Shown here piece after piece: positions 6,102-9,619 of a DNA stretch of 9,619 nt. A program made the position numbers and the translations under genes. Each line of letters starts with the position of its first letter. Within the stretch, counting starts at the first letter, position 1. The notes under the pieces were generated by a model. It was given only the letters and a program-made list of their open reading frames with translations, was not told the origin of the DNA and made no database searches. This DNA comes from Candidatus Dormiibacterota bacterium. GTDB lineage: Bacteria; Chloroflexota; Dormibacteria; Aeolococcales; Aeolococcaceae. The stretch covers positions 1-9,619 of the forward strand of contig PMYJ01000091.1 in the NCBI GenBank assembly GCA_003170875.1, read 5' to 3'.

Positions 6102-6541
6102 CCGGCATCCCCGGTTGGCGACGCCGACTCGGTGATCTGTCGTAGTTCGCGATGGTTCCTAGCGTTCAGACCGCGTTCGTTCGTGAGGTACGCGTGGTAG
6201 CGCTCCAGCAGCGCCCCCAGCGGTCCGGCCGGCGCGTCGCGATACGCATCGGGAATCACCCCACCGAGCCCCAGGTACTGCAGCAGCGGGCGGGCGCCAA
6301 CCTGGGTAACCAGCCGGAGGCCACACCGGCGCCGCTCCTCCAAGTACGCGGCGATGGCACGCGATGTCAGCGCTCCTGGTTGGACCCCCCGCTCGTCCAT
6401 CCACAGGCTGAGGTCGGCCAGCAGGCATTCCTGCCGCCGATGGGATCGCGGCCCATAGCCGAGCCGCTCGAGTTCCTGGTGGAATCCGTCGGCCGCCGGC
6501 GCCAATGGTCCTGTCACCGCCACGGGCGTACTGGTTGTCAT
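5918..6541 (-). pseudogene. Truncated tyrosine recombinase (N-terminal domain only)
   Basis: The ATG at 6541 has GGAGG 7 nt upstream, so the 5' end looks genuine. Residues 1-125 match the SAM-like core-binding domain of actinobacterial tyrosine recombinases: FHQELERLGYGPRSHRRQ, LADLSLWMDERG, AIAAYLEERRRCGLR, LLQYLGLGG and LLERYHAYLTNERGL. After about 6165 the resemblance stops; the frame then runs as non-family sequence through the gap and 184 bp antisense to the methyltransferase 3' end before a stop at 5918. The catalytic domain with its Arg-His-Arg-Tyr set is absent, so it cannot recombine. It looks like the stub of an integrase gene cut by deletion or rearrangement. A translated N-terminal fragment is possible. 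Confidence 0.7.
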
Positions 6542-6620
6542 CGCGCGTCCTCCAATCCGACGCCAGGCGCGTCGGGGCATACCGTGGCGCCTACTTGCTG
6601 GGCGCTAGAAGGAGCACCCC

Positions 6621-7226
6621 ATGGCCGACCCTGACCGTCGAACTCCGCTACTGGAGGCGTACGAGAACGCTGCCGTGATCGTGTCGGGGATAACAGCAGA
6701 CCAGGTCACCCTCCGGACTCCATGCCCCGGTTATGACGTGGCCGGTCTGATCGACCACATCGTGGAGGCGGCCCACCGGGCGGCCGCTCTCGGTCGGGGC
6801 CAGACCCCTCGGGCCGGAGACGACTCGCCCCACGTCGAACTGGCCGACGCGCCCGCTCAGCTACGCCGCGCCGCTGGGGAGGCGGCGCAGGCATGGGGGG
6901 ACGATTCCCGGTTGTCGTCGTCGTTCACCATGCCCTGGGGTGAGGAGTACACGGGCGCCACGTTGGTGAACATGTACCTCGCTGAGTTGGCGATCCACGC
7001 CTGGGACCTGGCGCTGGCCACCGGGCAGCTCGACAGGCTGGACCCTTCCCTCGCTGTGCCGGCCCTCGACGGGGCGCGGGCCATGATCAAACCGGAGTAC
7101 CGCGACATGGTGGCGCCGGGATCGCCGTTCGGGGCGGAGGTGCCGCCACCTCCCGGCGCCGCCGCCTGGGAACGCCTTGCCGCCTTCACGGGCCGCGACC
7201 CGCGGGCATCGCTCGCCCGAAGCTAG
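6621..7226 (+). CDS. TIGR03086-type metal-binding protein (DinB/mycothiol-isomerase-like)
   Basis: A 201-residue protein of the actinobacterial TIGR03086/maleylpyruvate-isomerase N-terminal (DinB-like four-helix) family. TPCPGYDVAGLIDHIVE (33-49) contains the conserved CPGW/Y motif and metal ligand His46; YLAELAIHAWDLALATGQ (119-136) supplies Glu122 and His126, the E-x3-H arrangement of mycothiol-dependent maleylpyruvate isomerase, followed by the signature WDLA. Metal-dependent thiol-transfer or isomerase chemistry with mycothiol is the family expectation; the substrate is unknown. AAGGAG at 6608-6613 sets the start. It is divergent from the recombinase stub with about 80 bp between, and has no operon partner. 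Confidence 0.88.
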   Translation: MADPDRRTPLLEAYENAAVIVSGITADQVTLRTPCPGYDVAGLIDHIVEAAHRAAALGRGQTPRAGDDSPHVELADAPAQLRRAAGEAAQAWGDDSRLSSSFTMPWGEEYTGATLVNMYLAELAIHAWDLALATGQLDRLDPSLAVPALDGARAMIKPEYRDMVAPGSPFGAEVPPPPGAAAWERLAAFTGRDPRASLARS

Positions 7227-7724
7227 GTGCCTACCCTGGCACAATTCTGACGCGGCGGACAGAGTGATCAGGCCGAGGAGGACCCGGGGCAGCCGGGATT
7301 ATGCGCACAGTCTCAGACCGAATCGCGTGCGAGGCGAGGGCGCCATCGATCGGTTCGGCATAACGGCGGGTTCCGCGTAATAGCCGAACGAGTACTCGGA
7401 GGTGGAACTCCGGACAGCAAGCAAATGCAGTACCTGAACTCAGAATCGGCCGTTTGGTCGGGGCGCCCAGACTCGAACTGGGGACCTCTTGCTCCCAAAG
7501 CAAGCGCCCTCGACTTTCGTCGTTCACATAGGCCATCTCGAATTCGCTTGGTCCACTTGCTTCGCTATCCGTGCCTCCGGCCAGCACTTGCTTCGAAGGT
7601 CAGGCGAAGATCCCGAAGCAATAGGGCGCCCGAGCGACAGCCTGAAGGGGAATCGAACCGTACCAACAGGGCCGCGACAAGCGGACTCGGCCGGGCTCGA
7701 CCGACACTGGGCCGCGAATCGGGA
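7227..7724. other. Gene-free stretch with a tRNA fragment and inverted repeat
   Basis: About 500 bp without a convincing protein gene. It holds the tRNA-Pro 3' fragment at 7455-7504 and a 7-bp inverted repeat, GTTCGGC (7353-7359)/GCCGAAC (7383-7389). The open frames crossing 7425-7587 are readings through the tRNA fragment. GAATCGAACC near 7650 looks like a T-loop on the minus strand but has no matching stems. Confidence 0.5.
7455..7504 (-). tRNA. 3' fragment of tRNA-Pro(TGG), probable integration (att) site
   Basis: Read on the minus strand from 7504 to 7455: the anticodon arm CTTGC-TTTGGGA-GCAAG (anticodon TGG, Pro), a 5-nt variable loop AGGTC, the T arm CCCAG-TTCGAGT-CTGGG, the acceptor 3' strand CGCCCCG, discriminator A and encoded CCA. 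All stems present are perfect. The 5' part (acceptor 5' strand CGGGGCG and D arm) is not found in the DNA beyond 7505, so it is not a functional tRNA gene. Exactly this portion, anticodon loop to CCA, is what integrative elements carry to keep the target tRNA intact; hence a likely attachment-site copy. A degraded tRNA duplicate is the alternative. Confidence 0.75.
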
Positions 7725-8870
7725 TTAGCTCGCGATGATTGGATCGATCGGATAGTCGAACAGGATCTCGGGACCGGCAGCGGTCAGCAGGTACACGTCC
7801 TCGAAGCGAGCGCCACCGAAACCTGGGATGGCTAGCACAGGGTGGCCGATGGTCACGGTCATGTTCTCGAGCAGCGGCAGACTCCGGTGCTGCGGGATGA
7901 TCGTCGACGCTGGCGGCTCCTCGAAGCGCAGTCCAATGCCGTGACCGATCCCGTAGACGTGGTGCTCGGCTAGGCCGTGACCGGCACACACCTCCTTCGC
8001 CGTCGCGTCCAGCTGGGCCGTGGTGATGCCGACGCGCATCGCCGCCCGGACCGCGGCCACGATCTCGCGGTATGCGGCCAGAAGCTCGGCCTGGCGGGAG
8101 TCCGGCTCACCTAGGACGAAGGTGCGAGCGAGATTGGCACAGTAGCCACCGACCTGGGGCGTCAGGTCAACCAAGACGAGTTCGCCGCGTTCCAGCGGTC
8201 TGGGACTGAGACGGCCGTGGAGCATGCAAGTCTCGATCCCGAAGTTAACGAATATCGGCGTGCTCGTCCCCTCGGCGCCAGCTCGCATCATCGCGTACGT
8301 CGCCTCGGCGGCGATCTCCTGAGCGGTGACGCCGGGTCGGAGCAGCTCTCGCGCCCGGTCCATCCCGACTCCAGCGATCCGCTGGGCTTCGGTCATCAGG
8401 ATGATCTCTTCGGGATCCTTGACCATTCGAAGCGCGTCCATCACCGGATCCGAGGAGACGACCTCCACCTTGGGGTTGACGTGGCGGAAGAGATCCACCA
8501 AGAACGCCGGCGTCTGGAACCACATCTGCATTCCGACCCGTGGCCGACCCGAGGCGCCCGGCGGGATGCCCGCAGCCGCGCCCTCGGCGACGAGCTCTCG
8601 GATTCGGCCCACTATGTCGTTAATCTGGCCGCCGACGCTGCCGAAGACCCGTACTCGGCCGTCCGCGACCGCGGCTCGCAACTCTGGCTCTTCGTCCGTG
8701 AAGGCGATCAGCTCCGGCGCCCCCTGGAATGGAATCAGCGCCCGGGGCTGCCAGCGATCCTCGCCGAAGAGATAACGATAGTCGTCGTGGTTGAGGACCA
8801 CAATGGCGATGAGGCCCTGTTCGCGCATGCGCTCCTGGACGTGGGCGATGCGCTCGTATCGAACGATCAT
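7725..8870 (-). CDS. M24-fold (Xaa-Pro peptidase/creatinase-like) protein lacking metal ligands
   Basis: A 381-residue two-domain protein: an N-terminal creatinase/prolidase-N domain (about 1-140) and a C-terminal pita-bread domain (about 155-381). Landmarks are LHGRLSPRPLERGELVLVDL with His218 and Asp235, GIGHGIGLRFEEPP with His310, and GFGGARFEDVYLLT with Glu357. However, the second Asp ligand is Asn246 (GGYCANLARTF), the Glu of the TIEPG motif is Gly342 (TIGHPV), and the catalytic HExP His is Glu317. It therefore keeps three of five metal ligands and is unlikely to be an ordinary dimetal aminopeptidase P; creatinase and ectoine hydrolase are known metal-independent relatives of this fold. 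ATG at 8870 has GGAGG 8 nt upstream. Monocistronic, with a promoter and inverted repeat about 100 bp upstream. Confidence 0.87.
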   Translation of the reverse strand: MIVRYERIAHVQERMREQGLIAIVVLNHDDYRYLFGEDRWQPRALIPFQGAPELIAFTDEEPELRAAVADGRVRVFGSVGGQINDIVGRIRELVAEGAAAGIPPGASGRPRVGMQMWFQTPAFLVDLFRHVNPKVEVVSSDPVMDALRMVKDPEEIILMTEAQRIAGVGMDRARELLRPGVTAQEIAAEATYAMMRAGAEGTSTPIFVNFGIETCMLHGRLSPRPLERGELVLVDLTPQVGGYCANLARTFVLGEPDSRQAELLAAYREIVAAVRAAMRVGITTAQLDATAKEVCAGHGLAEHHVYGIGHGIGLRFEEPPASTIIPQHRSLPLLENMTVTIGHPVLAIPGFGGARFEDVYLLTAAGPEILFDYPIDPIIAS

Positions 8871-8968
8871 CGCGACAACCTCCGTACAGATCGAGCCGGG
8901 GCGGGCCCGTCACTGATGGCTTCAGCCGGGACCGGGTCATTGGAGGATAGCTGGCGCCGCATGGAGGT

Positions 8969-8999
8969 CGTATACGAGAGTCAACCTGTCCAGTGTCAA
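8969..8999 (-). promoter_or_regulatory. Candidate promoter of the M24 gene
   Basis: On the minus strand TTGACA (8999-8994) is a perfect -35 box; GTATAC (8975-8970) lies 18 bp downstream as a -10 candidate (or TATACG at 19 bp). This predicts a start near 8962 and a leader of about 90 nt before the ATG at 8870. Confidence 0.4.
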
Positions 9000-9015
9000 G
9001 TGTTAGACACAGGTT
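8983..9015. promoter_or_regulatory. Inverted repeat over the M24 -35 box, candidate operator
   Basis: AACCTGT (8983-8989) and ACAGGTT (9009-9015) form a perfect 7-bp inverted pair 19 bp apart, with an inner GTGTC (8993-8997)/GACAC (9006-9010) pair. The right arm GACACAGGTT matches the left arm with a few extra bases inserted. The repeat encloses the TTGACA box, so a bound regulator would block the promoter. It might instead be the end of a lost insertion sequence. Confidence 0.4.
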
Positions 9016-9270
9016 TACCAGGCTGGGCGCGTTAGAGACGCTAGGCGCGATGTGTCACTTATCTCGTTTATGTCATTGCCGGCGCACCAGTCTTCGATCC
9101 CACCGACGCGTGGCAGCCGGCCTAGACCTCTGCTCGGTCTCCAGTGGTCATCTTCTCGCCCACATGCTGGCGCATAGTGGAGGCATCGGGCGCTGGCAGC
9201 GCCCCAATCGCCGCGCTGCTCGCGGTCGAGAAAGTTGATCTGCTGCATCGCTAACTGGCTAGTCACCCTG
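9016..9270. other. Intergenic stretch with a compact GC hairpin
   Basis: No coding frame is convincing in this stretch, nor in the wider gap from 8871 to 9430 apart from the tiny broken ORF listed separately. GGGCGCTG (9188-9195), one G, and CAGCGCCC (9197-9204) form a perfect palindrome that can fold as a 6-bp GC stem with a 5-nt loop. There is no T-run on either side, so it is not a standard intrinsic terminator. Confidence 0.35.
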
Positions 9271-9369
9271 CTACGCGTGAAGTTGGATGCGCAGACAGAA
9301 GAAAGAGCTGGCGACGAAGCCAAGTACTCCAACGAGACCCACTTGAAGCACGAGGACTCGTCACCGCAT
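9271..9369 (-). pseudogene. Possible tiny membrane peptide with an in-frame TGA
   Basis: ATG at 9369, preceded by AAAGGTGA at a suitable distance, is followed by CGG, TGA (9363-9361), then an open hydrophobic stretch, RVLVLQVGLVGVLGFVASSF and FCLRIQLHA, to TAG at 9273-9271. Replacing the TGA by a sense codon would give a 32-residue single-pass membrane peptide. It is therefore either a peptide gene broken at codon 3, a shorter peptide started at the GTG at 9351, or chance. It follows the ferredoxin gene on the same strand by about 60 bp. Confidence 0.25.
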
Positions 9370-9430
9370 GCCCTTGGTCACCTTTCTCTCCCTTTGCGAT
9401 GGTGGCCGTGGTGGGCCAAGAGCCTCTGCC

Positions 9431-9619
9431 TCAGGTCGGTGATACGTCGGTGCCAACTCGAGGTCGCAGTTCCTCGACGCGTCGGTGCGCCCCGGCCCGG
9501 TCCTTGAAGTACAGGCGGTTGATCTCGACGTAGGACTGCTGATCTGCCGGGACATCCTCCTCGGCGTAGATGGCGTCGACCGGGCAGGGGTCGACACAGG
9601 CGCCGCAGTCGATGCACTC
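9431..9619 (-). CDS. Ferredoxin (FdxA-like), C-terminal part, cut by right edge
   Basis: Read leftwards from the last base, the frame encodes 62 residues to TGA at 9433-9431. It opens with ECIDCGACVDPCPVDAIYAE, a complete C-x2-C-x2-C-x3-C-P [4Fe-4S] motif, followed by EDVPADQQSYVEINRLYF and a basic tail. This matches the second cluster and C-terminal arm of actinobacterial seven-iron FdxA-type ferredoxins (CVDCGAC...CPVEAI...DVP...INADFF). The first cluster lies outside the window. Role: small soluble electron carrier, for example to cytochromes P450 or oxidoreductases; the partner is not visible here. Confidence 0.9.
   Translation of the reverse strand, partial: ECIDCGACVDPCPVDAIYAEEDVPADQQSYVEINRLYFKDRAGAHRRVEELRPRVGTDVSPT

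Noticed and set aside
7645..7670. GAATCGAACC, resembling a tRNA T-loop on the minus strand
   Set aside because: The flanking bases do not form a T stem and no anticodon or acceptor arm could be placed.
7425..7835. Plus-strand frame containing GRPDSNWGPLAPKASAL
   Set aside because: This peptide is the well-known false translation of the opposite strand of a tRNA-Pro gene; the DNA is explained by the tRNA fragment.
8217..9035. A 272-codon plus-strand open frame across the start of the M24 gene
   Set aside because: Composition is Arg/Asp/His-rich with no domain; it mirrors the M24 codons and then runs into the promoter region.
9188..9204. GC hairpin as an intrinsic terminator
   Set aside because: The stem is good but no T-run follows on either strand, and it lies far from any gene end.
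1..9619. CRISPR array or long tandem repeats
   Set aside because: No regularly spaced repeated units of 20-40 bp were seen on reading through the window.

Overview
This is high-GC DNA (roughly two thirds G+C) with strong G/C bias at third codon positions, GTG starts and GGAGG-type ribosome sites. Together with a TIGR03086/mycothiol-type DinB-like protein and a seven-iron-type ferredoxin tail, this points to an actinobacterium (Actinomycetota). The lineage cannot be named from the sequence. The window mixes ordinary metabolic genes with a patch of accessory DNA carrying several decayed mobile-element traces.

Left part (1-2830): the C-terminal half of an MFS exporter runs in from the left edge. 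A gene-poor stretch of about 440 bp follows, holding a pair of inverted ACCT-NN-AGGT boxes. Next comes a divergent pair: a TetR-family repressor (minus) and an aldo/keto reductase (plus). Their shared control region has a good sigma-70-type promoter overlaid by two TTCCG/CGGAA palindromes. The reductase has Gln where the family has its catalytic His.

Middle part (2879-6600), accessory: two small divergent membrane-protein genes; a frameshifted scrap of an IS3-family transposase; and a minus-strand operon that I read as an AbiE-like type IV toxin-antitoxin pair. That pair is a winged-helix antitoxin and a nucleotidyltransferase toxin overlapping by 11 nt, with a 28-bp palindrome just upstream of the antitoxin start. 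A small two-helix membrane-protein gene overlaps or abuts the toxin's 3' end and may be a third operon member. Beyond the operator lie a tiny divergent membrane ORF, an apparently leaderless SAM-dependent methyltransferase, and a truncated tyrosine recombinase that keeps only its N-terminal domain and runs convergently into the methyltransferase.

Right part (6621-9619): a TIGR03086/mycothiol-dependent-isomerase-like protein; a gene-free stretch containing exactly the 3' part of a tRNA-Pro(TGG) gene including CCA, the classic footprint of an integrative element's attachment site; a minus-strand M24 (Xaa-Pro peptidase/creatinase fold) protein that has lost two of five metal ligands and a catalytic His; its promoter region with an inverted repeat over the -35 box; a possible tiny membrane peptide interrupted by a TGA; and the C-terminal part of a ferredoxin running off the right edge.

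The best candidates for something under-described are the AbiE-like operon with its operator and possible membrane third gene, the metal-ligand-poor M24 protein, and the tRNA-Pro half-site that implies an integrated element extending to the right.
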